A stretch of 64,000 bases of DNA from Chitinophaga agrisoli (GCF_008386695.1 NZ_VUOC01000001.1:532347-596346), one strand, 5' to 3'. Numbered from the stretch's first letter, positions 7,233 through 14,817 are shown. Translations and numbers: made by a program. The notes: generated by a model not told the origin, from the sequence alone.

Positions 7233-7299
7233 GGCCTGTACGGATTCATACCCGCAGCATCAGATCAACCATCCAGCATGTTAACTATTACACTAATCC
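7233..7299 (-). pseudogene. Decayed Asp-type tRNA, unit 1
   Basis: Aligned by eye to tRNA-Asp it keeps TTAGTGTAAT.GTTAACAT and the acceptor-like GTACAGGCC, but the 5' acceptor strand has become AAGGATT, the T loop has lost TTCGATT, and the anticodon loop reads TGGTTGA with G33. It cannot fold as a normal tRNA. Confidence 0.65.
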
Positions 7300-7319
7300 T
7301 TCTTTGCCAGGCATAGCAT

Positions 7320-7385
7320 GGCCTGTACGGGTTTGTACCGTAGCATTGGATCAACCATCCAGCATGTTAACTATTACACTAATCC
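7320..7385 (-). pseudogene. Decayed Asp-type tRNA, unit 2
   Basis: Same changes as unit 1 (TGGTTGA loop, lost T arm, AAGGATT 5' end), with a spacer TTTGCCAGGCATAGCAT that it shares with units 3 and 4. It is 87 bases from unit 1. Confidence 0.65.
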
Positions 7386-7405
7386 TTCTTTGCCAGGCAT
7401 AGCAT

Positions 7406-7469
7406 GGCCTGTACGGGTTTACCGTAGCATTGGATCAACCATCCAGCATGTTAACTATTACACTAATCC
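7406..7469 (-). pseudogene. Decayed Asp-type tRNA, unit 3
   Basis: Almost identical to unit 2 except for a 2-base deletion in the former T loop; offset 86 bases. The near-identity of units 2 and 3 indicates recent duplication after decay had begun. Confidence 0.65.
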
Positions 7470-7489
7470 TTCTTTGCCAGGCATAGCAT

Positions 7490-7558
7490 GGCCTGTACGG
7501 GTTTATACCGCAGCATCGGGTCAACCACCCAACATGTTAACCATTACACCAGGAAGCC
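7490..7558 (-). pseudogene. Decayed Asp-type tRNA, unit 4 (promoter-proximal)
   Basis: First unit after the upstream terminator; offset 84 bases. It has a different 5' end (GGCTTCCTGG) and GTTAACATG with a TGGTTGA loop, so it diverged separately from units 1-3. Confidence 0.6.
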
Positions 7559-7560
7559 AT

Positions 7561-7595
7561 AAAAAAAGCCCGGTCGGAGTAAACGACCGGGCTTT
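7561..7595 (-). terminator. Terminator directly upstream of the tRNA array
   Basis: A perfect 12-bp stem (AAAGCCCGGTCG / CGACCGGGCTTT) with a 7-base loop and seven T on the minus strand. It ends transcription coming from the small-ORF region just before the first array unit, so it may act as an attenuator for the array. Confidence 0.85.
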
Positions 7596-7616
7596 AAATT
7601 TGCAACACAATATTAT

Positions 7617-7775
7617 TTATTTGTGTGCATACCAAGGTCGTTTATGGGGTGCTTCCTGTTCATCACCGCGGGCATCAATATCCTGATCCGCCTGTTTATG
7701 GCAGGGGCAATTGCCTGGCAGCTGTGTGCCATTCATTACTGTAAATCGTTTGTATAGACTATATCGTGATCTCAT
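7617..7775 (-). CDS. Small protein of unknown function (52 aa)
   Basis: ORF from the ATG at 7775 (MRSRYSLYKRFTVMNG) to the TAA at 7617, containing a CPC motif (NCPCHKQAD) and a charged C terminus (DEQEAPHKRPWYAHK). The same frame is open further upstream to 7880, but that start lies in the tail of a terminator. Its N terminus (RYSL) echoes the RYDL of the next small ORF. No family is recognised. Translation is uncertain. Confidence 0.4.
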   Translation of the reverse strand: MRSRYSLYKRFTVMNGTQLPGNCPCHKQADQDIDARGDEQEAPHKRPWYAHK

Positions 7776-7880
7776 GTGTTTAATATTGGTAATAGACCCG
7801 CCTTCGTTATTTCCCGGGAAATCCTTAACAGTAGCCAGTGCCAGTAGCTGCTGCCCATGATCCGGGAGGGTAAAAGGCAT

Positions 7881-7909
7881 AAAAAAAGCCCCCGCTTGCG
7901 GCGAGGGCT
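7881..7909 (-). terminator. Terminator after the 30-aa ORF
   Basis: Stem AGCCCcCGC / GCGaGGGCT, TTGC loop, seven T on the minus strand. It lies 27 bases beyond the stop of the 30-aa ORF. Confidence 0.8.
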
Positions 7910-7935
7910 TGTTATATCGAAGTAGTTCTTTTCAA

Positions 7936-8028
7936 CTATTCTGTAGCATAACCTGCCCCGCCAACGGTATCGTCCCATTTTGGACTGAAGCCGTTAATCT
8001 CTATTGTATGTAGATCGTAGCGTTGCAT
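7936..8028 (-). CDS. Very small peptide ORF (30 aa)
   Basis: ATG at 8028, TAG at 7936; begins MQRYDLHTIEINGF and ends GGAGYATE. A promoter-like pair lies 36 bases upstream and a clean terminator follows, so this is a self-contained transcription unit, which is the main support. It could be a peptide precursor, a leader peptide or a small structural protein. No modifying enzyme lies beside it. Confidence 0.5.
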   Translation of the reverse strand: MQRYDLHTIEINGFSPKWDDTVGGAGYATE

Positions 8029-8063
8029 GTTGCTGTTTTATTTGCGTTTAATTTTTAACGACA

Positions 8064-8094
8064 CAAAGATGGGGACTTTTTTTTATAAAACAAA
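8064..8094 (-). promoter_or_regulatory. Bacteroidota-type promoter for the small ORFs and possibly the array
   Basis: On the minus strand TTTG (8091-8094), 19 bases, then CATCTTTG (8064-8071), one base off the TAnnTTTG -7 consensus. It is the only convincing promoter seen upstream of the minus-strand run that ends at the SPFH gene. Confidence 0.6.
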
Positions 8095-8128
8095 TTTAGT
8101 TTGAATATATTTTTGCAACTATGTAATA

Positions 8129-8848
8129 TTAATTCGGAAGATACTCTGCCCAGGCTATTTCAGGAGGTAAAATAATATTTGAAAATTCCAGGTGCAGGAC
8201 CCTTCTGTTAGTATTGCCGGTGGCCCTGTCAGATGCATGCAGCAGTAAGGGGCGCATGATCATGATACCACCTTTTTGCACGTTGCACACGGAGACTGTT
8301 TCCACGGACCAGTTAATAGTTTCCGGGCGGTAGACGCCTTTGCGGTGCGAGCCCGGGATCACGCGCAGAGCGCCATTGCTACTATCGGTATCATCCAGGT
8401 GGATGCGGATGGTAAAGATGTTTTCCAGTACCTCTAAAGGCGGTTGTACGCCAAATTGTTGTTGTTTTACCGTCCAGGGGCCGTAACCGGGGAGGGCAGC
8501 CTTCCTGTCCACAGAGATCGTAAGATCCTGGTGCCAGGCTACAAACCAGTTGGATTGCGCCGGTTTATCAAAGTAGATGGATTTTACGATAAAGTAATCA
8601 GCGCCAAAGAATTGGTGGATGATTGCTTTTAACGCGGGCGTAAAGACAAGGGAGGGCAAGGCGGGGATGTTTTGCAAACACTGCCGGATGGCGAAAAGGT
8701 CTTCTGTTTTACGGAAGGCGGGTGAGGAGGCATCTGCAGCGGTAATAGCCTGACTGATGGCGGAGAGCTCCTGGGGGGTGAAGACATCATCGATGATGGT
8801 AAATCCGGCGTCGTGTAGTTGCTGTTTATGGGAATGCTGGTTGTGCAT
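8129..8848 (-). CDS. Phytanoyl-CoA dioxygenase (PhyH) family protein
   Basis: 239 aa, the usual length for the family. The Fe(II) triad is visible: H and D in WHQDLTISVD near residue 122, and the distal His in RPLLLHASDRATG near residue 202. Other PhyH features are LRVIPGSHRKG and the closing RRVLHLEFSN. PhyH proteins are Fe(II)/2-oxoglutarate oxygenases that hydroxylate small molecules; the substrate is not evident. It is a single gene, divergent from the HEPN-like gene. Confidence 0.88.
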   Translation of the reverse strand: MHNQHSHKQQLHDAGFTIIDDVFTPQELSAISQAITAADASSPAFRKTEDLFAIRQCLQNIPALPSLVFTPALKAIIHQFFGADYFIVKSIYFDKPAQSNWFVAWHQDLTISVDRKAALPGYGPWTVKQQQFGVQPPLEVLENIFTIRIHLDDTDSSNGALRVIPGSHRKGVYRPETINWSVETVSVCNVQKGGIMIMRPLLLHASDRATGNTNRRVLHLEFSNIILPPEIAWAEYLPN

Positions 8849-8910
8849 GGCTATATAGAAAATATATTAAATACTGTTAGCGCTATGGGTAATGGCAGTA
8901 CCATAAAATT

Positions 8911-8939
8911 AAAAAAGGGCTCATCATAAATGAGCCCTT
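8911..8939 (-). terminator. Orphan terminator between divergent genes
   Basis: A 10-bp perfect stem (AAGGGCTCAT / ATGAGCCCTT) with a T run on the minus strand. No minus-strand gene lies upstream that would need it; the flanking genes diverge from it. It may be left from an earlier arrangement. Confidence 0.75.
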
Positions 8940-9000
8940 AAGTCTTTTACCTGGTTACATTTCTATAAAAGAAAGAGGCTTTACCAGATCTACGTTACGA

Positions 9001-9708
9001 ATGTACCAAGATTTCGCGATATTGCCAAGTATGAAGTTGACCTTAAGAAACAAACATCTATCAAGCCCCAGATATAGCAGATACTTAGTAGCGACGGCAA
9101 ACAACAAGGAAAGGGCTAAAAAACTCTACAATGCCAATATACAGCTGGCCCAGGCATTTCATCCTCTTTTAAGTCAGTTTGAAGTTGTTTTGAGAAATAG
9201 TCTAAACATAGTCCTGTCAGGTTATTTTAGTGACCCAGACTGGATCATTAATCAAAATGATGGTTTCATGAGAGATCTTTCGTTAAATCCTCAATTCTTC
9301 TTAAAAAATGCAATACTGAAAACAGAAAGTAAATTAACGCGCAGATCCATTCCTATAACAAGTGGAAAGATAATTTCCGATCAAACCCTAGGCTTCTGGG
9401 TCGCGTTTTTCCTGGCACATCATTATTCTCTAGTTGGCGGCCGGCCGATTCACATTTTTCCTGGCAAACCAGCCATTGAAAACCGGGCGAGCATTCACGC
9501 TAAACTTGATGCCATACAGGGTTTTAGGAATAGAGTAAGTCATTGTGAACCGTTATGTTTTGTTGGACATAACATTGACTGTTCAGCCATTTCGGCTATA
9601 AGAACGACCCTTTACAACCTAATTGGCTGGATAGACCCACAGTTAATTCCTTTCTTCGAAAAAATTGATACCGTACAACGCAGAATAAACCAAATCATGG
9701 CAATTTAG
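9001..9708 (+). CDS. Abi-like HEPN protein (Abi_2/AbiD-F type)
   Basis: 235 aa from the ATG at 9001; an internal ATG at 9031 (MKLTLRNKHLSSPRY) matches the usual family N terminus better. The pattern AKKLYNANIQLAQAFHPLLSQFEVVLRNSLN, followed by LGFWVAFFLAHHYSL and FRNRVSHCEPL, is that of Abi_2 proteins. RNRVSH fits the Rx4H motif of HEPN ribonucleases. Such proteins act in phage abortive infection or as toxins that cleave RNA. The gene is clearly more AT-rich than its neighbours and stands alone without an obvious antitoxin, which suggests acquisition. Its role here is not proven. Confidence 0.75.
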   Translation: MYQDFAILPSMKLTLRNKHLSSPRYSRYLVATANNKERAKKLYNANIQLAQAFHPLLSQFEVVLRNSLNIVLSGYFSDPDWIINQNDGFMRDLSLNPQFFLKNAILKTESKLTRRSIPITSGKIISDQTLGFWVAFFLAHHYSLVGGRPIHIFPGKPAIENRASIHAKLDAIQGFRNRVSHCEPLCFVGHNIDCSAISAIRTTLYNLIGWIDPQLIPFFEKIDTVQRRINQIMAI

Positions 9709-9947
9709 GCAGTAATTGGTCATCCAGGCCATATAGAAAATACCCTAATATATATCGCAAATTGCAATCTCTGCCGTGAAATGTGTTCAAATTGTTAAAA
9801 ATCAGCTTTAAACATGCTAAAATTTCAATTTTCCGGGTTATTTTAGCGATATTTGTAAACTATTCCATGCCTAAACAGGCACATCAGAGAGACAACTGTT
9901 AGAGTTATTTAATCATTTCCTATTTGTGAATTAAAGGAGTTGTGAAA

Positions 9948-10838
9948 ATGAACATACCTAGAAAAGCCAAACTTTTTGTTTTTCCGGCCATACTGTTAAC
10001 TTGTTTGTTTACAGTAATCAATGTATCCTCCATTGGACGTAAAAATCTGAAGCTTAAGATTGCTGCCAGTATGGTACGATCCAATACCGCTATGCTGTAT
10101 GACAGCCTGCAGCTGGGTACCCTGGGCCTGTCCACAGACGCCTTTATGTATGGTATACAGGGCTTCCAGCGGCTGCTGAATGCCGGCCGGCTCCAAAATG
10201 ACAGCGTGCTGGCTATTGTAGACTTCAGTTTACCCTCTTCGCAGAAACGTTTATTTGTTATAGATGTCAGGAACAGCAAGCTGCTGTTCAATACGCTGGT
10301 GTCCCATGGCCGTAATTCCGGCAAGCTCAACGCCGTGAAGTTCTCCAATAAGCTGAACAGTAACATGAGCAGCCTGGGCTTTTACATCACTGATAATACT
10401 TACATAGGCGAACATGGATTATCCCTCCGTTTGCAGGGCGCTGAAAAGAGCATTAACGATAATGCGATGCGCAGGGGTATTGTCATGCACGGCGCGTCCT
10501 ATGTGGATGAAAGTTTTGTTGATAACCAGGGATATATTGGCCGCAGCCTGGGCTGTCCGGCTATCCCGGAGGAGGTGAAGGAAGACGTGATCACTGCGCT
10601 TAAAAACGGCGCCTGCCTGTTTATATACAGCGCCAATCCAAATTATATTGCCCATTCCAAAATGCTGCAACGAGGTAAAAACGTGGCGATGAACACGCCG
10701 GTGATGCCAACATTTCATGCAAATGCTGCCGTTCGTCCGGTACAGGCGCTTGATATAAGCGCTTTCTCCGCACAGCTGCCAGATGTAAGCACCTTAAAGG
10801 AGCAGGCGCCTGGCATAAACAGTCCTACCGCAATGTAA
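9948..10838 (+). CDS. Murein L,D-transpeptidase catalytic-domain protein (YkuD_2 type)
   Basis: 296 aa. The start is the ATG at 9948: AAAGGAG (9933-9939) lies 8 bases ahead, whereas a GTG at 9942 would be too close. An N-terminal membrane or signal segment (LFVFPAILLTCLFTVINVSS) is followed by the domain FVIDVRNSKLLFNTLVSHGRNSG and the active site IVMHGASYVDE ... GRSLGCPAIP with catalytic Cys203. It belongs to the YkuD_2 branch (PF13645). Predicted role: forming or remodelling 3-3 crosslinks, or attaching proteins, in periplasmic peptidoglycan. It converges with, and overlaps by 14 bases, a second L,D-transpeptidase gene. Confidence 0.88.
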   Translation: MNIPRKAKLFVFPAILLTCLFTVINVSSIGRKNLKLKIAASMVRSNTAMLYDSLQLGTLGLSTDAFMYGIQGFQRLLNAGRLQNDSVLAIVDFSLPSSQKRLFVIDVRNSKLLFNTLVSHGRNSGKLNAVKFSNKLNSNMSSLGFYITDNTYIGEHGLSLRLQGAEKSINDNAMRRGIVMHGASYVDESFVDNQGYIGRSLGCPAIPEEVKEDVITALKNGACLFIYSANPNYIAHSKMLQRGKNVAMNTPVMPTFHANAAVRPVQALDISAFSAQLPDVSTLKEQAPGINSPTAM

Positions 10839-12459
10839 GCTGCCCGTTATTTCCGTTAAACATTTTCTGCGCCATGCGCGCATCATGCCCATAAATATCC
10901 TCGCGGAACTGTAATACGCCCTGCTCATCCACCCAGGCGGTATAATAGGTTACCAGTACGGGGATGGTTTCCTTTAGCTTAATGTATTTCTCTTTGTCGC
11001 CCTGTGTAAGGGCGCTATCAATCTTCTCAGGCGTCCATTTGGGCATTCCCTGCAATACATAATTCGCCATCTTTACCGGGTCGCTTAGCCGGATACAGCC
11101 GTGGCTGTATGCTCTTTTATCCTGGTTAAAGAGACCTTTGGCGGGCGTATCGTGGAAGTAGATGTTAAAGCTGTTGGGGAACAGGAATTTTACCCGGCCC
11201 AGGGCATTCTTCTTTCCGGGTAGCTGCCGTACAACGGGCACGCCATTCCGCTCGCCGGTGATCTCCATCTCATTCTTTGCCAGGTAGTCTTTATCCTTAG
11301 CAATGGAGGGCAGGATCTCTTTTTGCACAATGCTGCGGGGCACATGCCAGTAGGGATTGAACACTACCTGGTTCATATCTCCGGAGAACATGGTGGTGCT
11401 GTGACCCTCGCGGCCTACTACCACGGCCATATCAAAAGCCTTTTGTTTTCCTTCCCATACGTGCAGCATAAACTCCGGTATGTTTACGATGATCAGCTTC
11501 CCTTCCCGTTCAGCCGGCATCCAGCGCATCCGCTCCATATTGATGAGCAGCTGCTGCAGCCGTACCTGGGCGGGAACGTTCATTTCCCGTAACAGCGTGT
11601 CCGTTATCACGCCGCTGGGCGTATATCCGTGGCGGGACTGGAAGGTCCTGACGGCTGTTTCCAGGGCGGCGTCAAAAACGCCGGTACTGTCTGCGCCTGA
11701 CAGCTCGCCGGTGACCTGCAATCTTTTTTTGACAAGCAGCAGGGCGGTGTCCTGGTCTCCTTTTTTATATCGCTTTTTAGCTGCGGGAATAGCGGGCCAG
11801 CCGCCTTTGCGGGTAATGCTTACATATTGGGCCAGCTGCTCTTTCATGGCGCCGTAGGAGGGGTTAACCGCTTCATAAGCGCGATGGCTGCGGCTATCGT
11901 TGGTCAGCACAGAATCTGCCAGGTCCATCAACCCATGCCGCTGGATGGGGATGAACTGTTCCAGGGCTTCTACCGGCAGGCCTTTATGCTCATCCGTATT
12001 TAAGGCAAATTGTATAAACCGGCGGGTAAGCTGCAGCTCTGTTTTAACGATACCGGCTTCCTGACCGGTGATGGCAGTATCTTCTTCTGTGGCCAGTTCA
12101 TCCAGCCGGGTCTCCATCTGCTGGCTAGCGGCAGTAGTATCGTGGCTGTAGTGGTACAGGCTGCGGAAACCCAGGGCCTGTTCTGTTAATCCCTGGCTAT
12201 CGAACCAGGCGTATTCAAAATTGCGGGTGTTGTAAAAGCTGCGGATGGTATTGGCCACGGTATCATTCAGCTGCTGCTGGGTGATGAACTTTTCCACCGC
12301 GGTGCTATCCAGGAAAAGATCGTTGTAGGCATTCGTTTTATTCACTGCCGTATTACGGGGGGTAATGTGTGCAGCTTTGTTTTTGTTGGCCGGTTTACAG
12401 CCTGCAGACAGGAAATAGATACCGGCGGAAATAATTAAAGCGCTTAACAGCCATTTCAT
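10825..12459 (-). CDS. L,D-transpeptidase lipoprotein with peptidoglycan-binding domain (YcbB/LdtD-like)
   Basis: 544 aa. Lipoprotein signal ending LSAGC (Cys21). A scaffold region (about 70-230) precedes a peptidoglycan-binding domain (LQVTGELSGADSTGVFDAAL...TFQSRHG, about 240-295), and the YkuD domain follows with the catalytic motif AYSHGCIRLSDP near residue 455. This is the layout of YcbB-type enzymes. It is the downstream partner of a BP74-like lipoprotein gene, overlapping it by 4 bases (ATGA), so the two are translationally coupled. Confidence 0.9.
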   Translation of the reverse strand: MKWLLSALIISAGIYFLSAGCKPANKNKAAHITPRNTAVNKTNAYNDLFLDSTAVEKFITQQQLNDTVANTIRSFYNTRNFEYAWFDSQGLTEQALGFRSLYHYSHDTTAASQQMETRLDELATEEDTAITGQEAGIVKTELQLTRRFIQFALNTDEHKGLPVEALEQFIPIQRHGLMDLADSVLTNDSRSHRAYEAVNPSYGAMKEQLAQYVSITRKGGWPAIPAAKKRYKKGDQDTALLLVKKRLQVTGELSGADSTGVFDAALETAVRTFQSRHGYTPSGVITDTLLREMNVPAQVRLQQLLINMERMRWMPAEREGKLIIVNIPEFMLHVWEGKQKAFDMAVVVGREGHSTTMFSGDMNQVVFNPYWHVPRSIVQKEILPSIAKDKDYLAKNEMEITGERNGVPVVRQLPGKKNALGRVKFLFPNSFNIYFHDTPAKGLFNQDKRAYSHGCIRLSDPVKMANYVLQGMPKWTPEKIDSALTQGDKEKYIKLKETIPVLVTYYTAWVDEQGVLQFREDIYGHDARMAQKMFNGNNGQLTLR

Positions 12460-12905
12460 GGTGTGATCTCCTTTTTAATGTAGGATGACCATGGCCCAAA
12501 TCTTTTCACCGTATTCATCCAGTAGGAATTATGCAGGTCTACGTCCGTATAAGGTTTGCCGTCATAGATCTCTACTGTCATATCCGTTAAGTCCCAATCC
12601 TGCTCGTTCAGATGCCACTTAAATGAGTAGGGGCCATTCTTATTATAACCGGCATCACCGGCAGAAAGGCTGCCTACCACTATCTTATGCCGCTCATCTT
12701 CCGGCAATGCCAGCTGGGCATTGATCTGGTTAATAAGCTGTGTATCTGAGGCCACAGCGGCCACTACAAAAGAGCTATCCCGCCATTCATGGTTATCTGC
12801 ATGAAACCCTATCTCATAATAGCGGAACGGCGACGTATCAGGATCATTAGTGCAGGCAAGGGCCAGCAGCAATACGGTAATGAATACGCATAACAGTCTG
12901 AGCAT
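12456..12905 (-). CDS. BP74-N-like lipoprotein
   Basis: 149 aa. Short lipoprotein signal (LLLALACTND, Cys18). The rest matches the pattern of the BP74 N-terminal domain: FVVAAVASDTQLINQINAQLALPEDERHKIVVGSL, YSFKWHLNEQDWDLTDMTVEIYDGKP and FGPWSSYIKKEI. In Dictyostelium BP74 the domain belongs to an actin-bundling protein; the role of bacterial copies is unknown. It forms a two-gene operon with the downstream transpeptidase, which suggests an envelope role. Confidence 0.72.
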   Translation of the reverse strand: MLRLLCVFITVLLLALACTNDPDTSPFRYYEIGFHADNHEWRDSSFVVAAVASDTQLINQINAQLALPEDERHKIVVGSLSAGDAGYNKNGPYSFKWHLNEQDWDLTDMTVEIYDGKPYTDVDLHNSYWMNTVKRFGPWSSYIKKEITP

Positions 12906-13102
12906 GGTTTAATGGTTTTAAAATAGGTGAACAGATAAAGCGCTACAAATACTATACCCGCAAGGGAAACACTTATTCAGCGCTCGCTTACGGGTACAGA
13001 TCAGTCATGAATATTGTACAGCATACAGGTCCGGGTAAACCGGTCATTGTTCACTGTACGTTTTTACATTGCTATTACTAAACGTTCACCGGGAGAATTT
13101 AG

Positions 13103-14293
13103 TTACAGCTGCAATTTTATTCCCATTCTGTTGAGGGCTTTGGCAATACCCATCACGATCACGGCGTATACAATACACCAGAGCATGCCGGGTATACCTT
13201 CATGCAGGACAGCCGGCAGTTTTATCTGCGACCATTGCAGCAAGGCATAAATGATAAAGGGGATGATATAGGTAAGCAGGGGATTGGCCGCTGCCGGGCG
13301 GAAAAAGGCTGTCCAGCGGTTTACCTGTTTTATGTCTGTAAGCCAGTATAAAAAAGTGAACAGCACGCAGCAGATAGCAGCGCTGTATAAACACCAGGTA
13401 GGCGTAGCGTAGATCTTGGAGATCTTAAAAAAGGGCCGGAGAAAATAGCCTGCGATGAATAATATCAGCGCAAAACCAAGCGCCCGTAGTATACGCTGCC
13501 GGGTAGCAGCAGAACGGCTCTGGTCAAAGAACAGTAAAGACAATACCACGCCGCATAATACGATAGAAGTATGTGCCGCATTGCCGCTTTGCGCGCTGAT
13601 CCAGTGCCAGGCAGACTGGCTAACGCCAGGCTGATGGCCCACTGCGTAGAATATGATACAGATGGCGATCATCGCCAGCAGGCCGTATAAATTACCTTTG
13701 AACAGCTGGTAGATGATACAGCTGTACAGATAGGCCCAGCCAATAAGGCCCAGTATACCCCACCAATGCGGCTGCATATAGGAGCGGCCATCCTCACCGC
13801 CGCGGTACACCAGCGCCAGGGCTATTAAACCCGCTATACCAATGCCTTTGAGCACATACACCAGCCATTTTTGCGGAAGGGTGTATACATTCCATACCAG
13901 CAGTACGCACACATAAAACAGCAGGGACCATACGTGGATGGACATGCCCATGGCAGCCTCGTTATAATCGCCTTCTGCATTCACCATAAAAACGCCCAGC
14001 ACCAGCAATCCCAGGCTGCGCCATATGATATGCCATTGCAGCTGCATAAAATTATCACCCTTGGCAATACGGCGGTTAATGGCGAAAGGGATAGACATGC
14101 CCACAATAAACAGGAATGCGGGAAATACCACATCTACAAAGGTCATAGCGTCTGCATCTGCAGGCATGTGTTTCATCCAGGGGGAAATGCCGCTTACGCC
14201 GGCCAGTTCATTCACAAAGATCATTACCAGTATGGTAATGCCGCGGAATACATCGATAGAAAGCACGCGTTGGGTGCTCAGTTGGTTGATCAT
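13103..14293 (-). CDS. Membrane acyltransferase-like protein (DUF5009/COG4299)
   Basis: 396 aa with about ten hydrophobic segments. The N terminus RVLSIDVFRGITILVMIFVNELAG and TFVDVVFPAFLFIVGMSIPFAI are the signature of the heparan-alpha-glucosaminide N-acetyltransferase-like family. These proteins are thought to move acyl groups across the membrane to sugars; the acceptor here is unknown. Its neighbours include a BlaI/BlaR1-like pair on the opposite strand and, beyond that, several glycan-degrading genes. Confidence 0.85.
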   Translation of the reverse strand: MINQLSTQRVLSIDVFRGITILVMIFVNELAGVSGISPWMKHMPADADAMTFVDVVFPAFLFIVGMSIPFAINRRIAKGDNFMQLQWHIIWRSLGLLVLGVFMVNAEGDYNEAAMGMSIHVWSLLFYVCVLLVWNVYTLPQKWLVYVLKGIGIAGLIALALVYRGGEDGRSYMQPHWWGILGLIGWAYLYSCIIYQLFKGNLYGLLAMIAICIIFYAVGHQPGVSQSAWHWISAQSGNAAHTSIVLCGVVLSLLFFDQSRSAATRQRILRALGFALILFIAGYFLRPFFKISKIYATPTWCLYSAAICCVLFTFLYWLTDIKQVNRWTAFFRPAAANPLLTYIIPFIIYALLQWSQIKLPAVLHEGIPGMLWCIVYAVIVMGIAKALNRMGIKLQL

Positions 14294-14400
14294 GTACAGG
14301 GTTTAGGTCAATTATTGAAAAATAACACTTCGGGGCGACAATTTCAATGTTATTTCTATTGAACGTTAATAATCAATAGTTTACTACAAGTTTAATAATT

Positions 14401-14446
14401 AAACTACAGAAATAGTTTGCAAACTACAAACATAGTTATATCTTTA
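14401..14446 (+). promoter_or_regulatory. Promoter with two BlaI-type operators
   Basis: Two dyads lie exactly 20 bp apart: AAACTA-6-TAGTTT (14401-14418) and AACTA-6-TAGTT (14422-14437). A promoter overlaps them: TTTG (14416-14419), 19 bases, TATCTTTA (14439-14446). The arrangement predicts repression of the pair by its own BlaI-like product. The -7 box ends 5 bases before the ATG, so the transcript would be nearly leaderless. Confidence 0.65.
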
Positions 14447-14450
14447 GTTC

Positions 14451-14816
14451 ATGAAGAAATTATCCCGCAAAGAAGAAGAGCTCATGCAGGTATTATGGGA
14501 TCTGGAAAAGGGCTTTGTAAAGGATGTGATAGAGCAGCTGCCAGACCCTAAACCGCATTATAACACCGTGGCCACCCTCATGAAACGCCTGGAGGAAAAG
14601 GGTTACCTGGGCCATAAGGAATATGGCGGAACTTACGAGTATTATCCCCTTGTAGGCAAGGAGGTGTACCGGCAAACGCTGATGAAAAAAGTGCTGCACA
14701 CCTTTTTTGACAACTCGTACCTGAACCTGCTGGCCTACTTTGCTAAAGAGGAGAAAATGAGCGCCGAGGAACTGGAACAGCTGGTAAAAATGATCGATAA
14801 AGAAAACAAATCCTGA
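14451..14816 (+). CDS. BlaI/MecI-family transcriptional repressor
   Basis: 121 aa, the family length. The winged-helix segment LSRKEEELMQVLWDLEKGFVKDV...PHYNTVATLMKRLEEKGYLGHKEYGGTYEYYPLV is typical, and the C terminus carries the dimerisation helix. In the family, repression is relieved when the partner BlaR1/MecR1 protease is activated. The next gene begins 1 base after the stop, so the two are one operon with the twin operators ahead of them. Confidence 0.92.
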   Translation: MKKLSRKEEELMQVLWDLEKGFVKDVIEQLPDPKPHYNTVATLMKRLEEKGYLGHKEYGGTYEYYPLVGKEVYRQTLMKKVLHTFFDNSYLNLLAYFAKEEKMSAEELEQLVKMIDKENKS

Positions 14817-14817
14817 T

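Larger units (their letters stand above)
7302..7558. repeat. Tandem array of 84-87-bp tRNA-derived units
   Basis: Three near-identical units, each consisting of the spacer CTTTGCCAGGCATAGCAT plus a decayed Asp-type tRNA. A fourth, more divergent unit lies at 7208-7299, and the two intact Asp genes carry a related spacer. The series thus extends from 6943 to 7558. Confidence 0.75.

Noticed and set aside
7233-7558. CRISPR-like array of regular repeats
   Set aside because: The units are 84-87 bp without short repeat/spacer alternation and align with tRNA-Asp; no cas gene is near.
8129-9708. Toxin-antitoxin pair formed by the PhyH and HEPN-like genes
   Set aside because: They are divergent, the PhyH protein is an ordinary oxygenase, and no small antitoxin-like ORF overlaps the HEPN gene.
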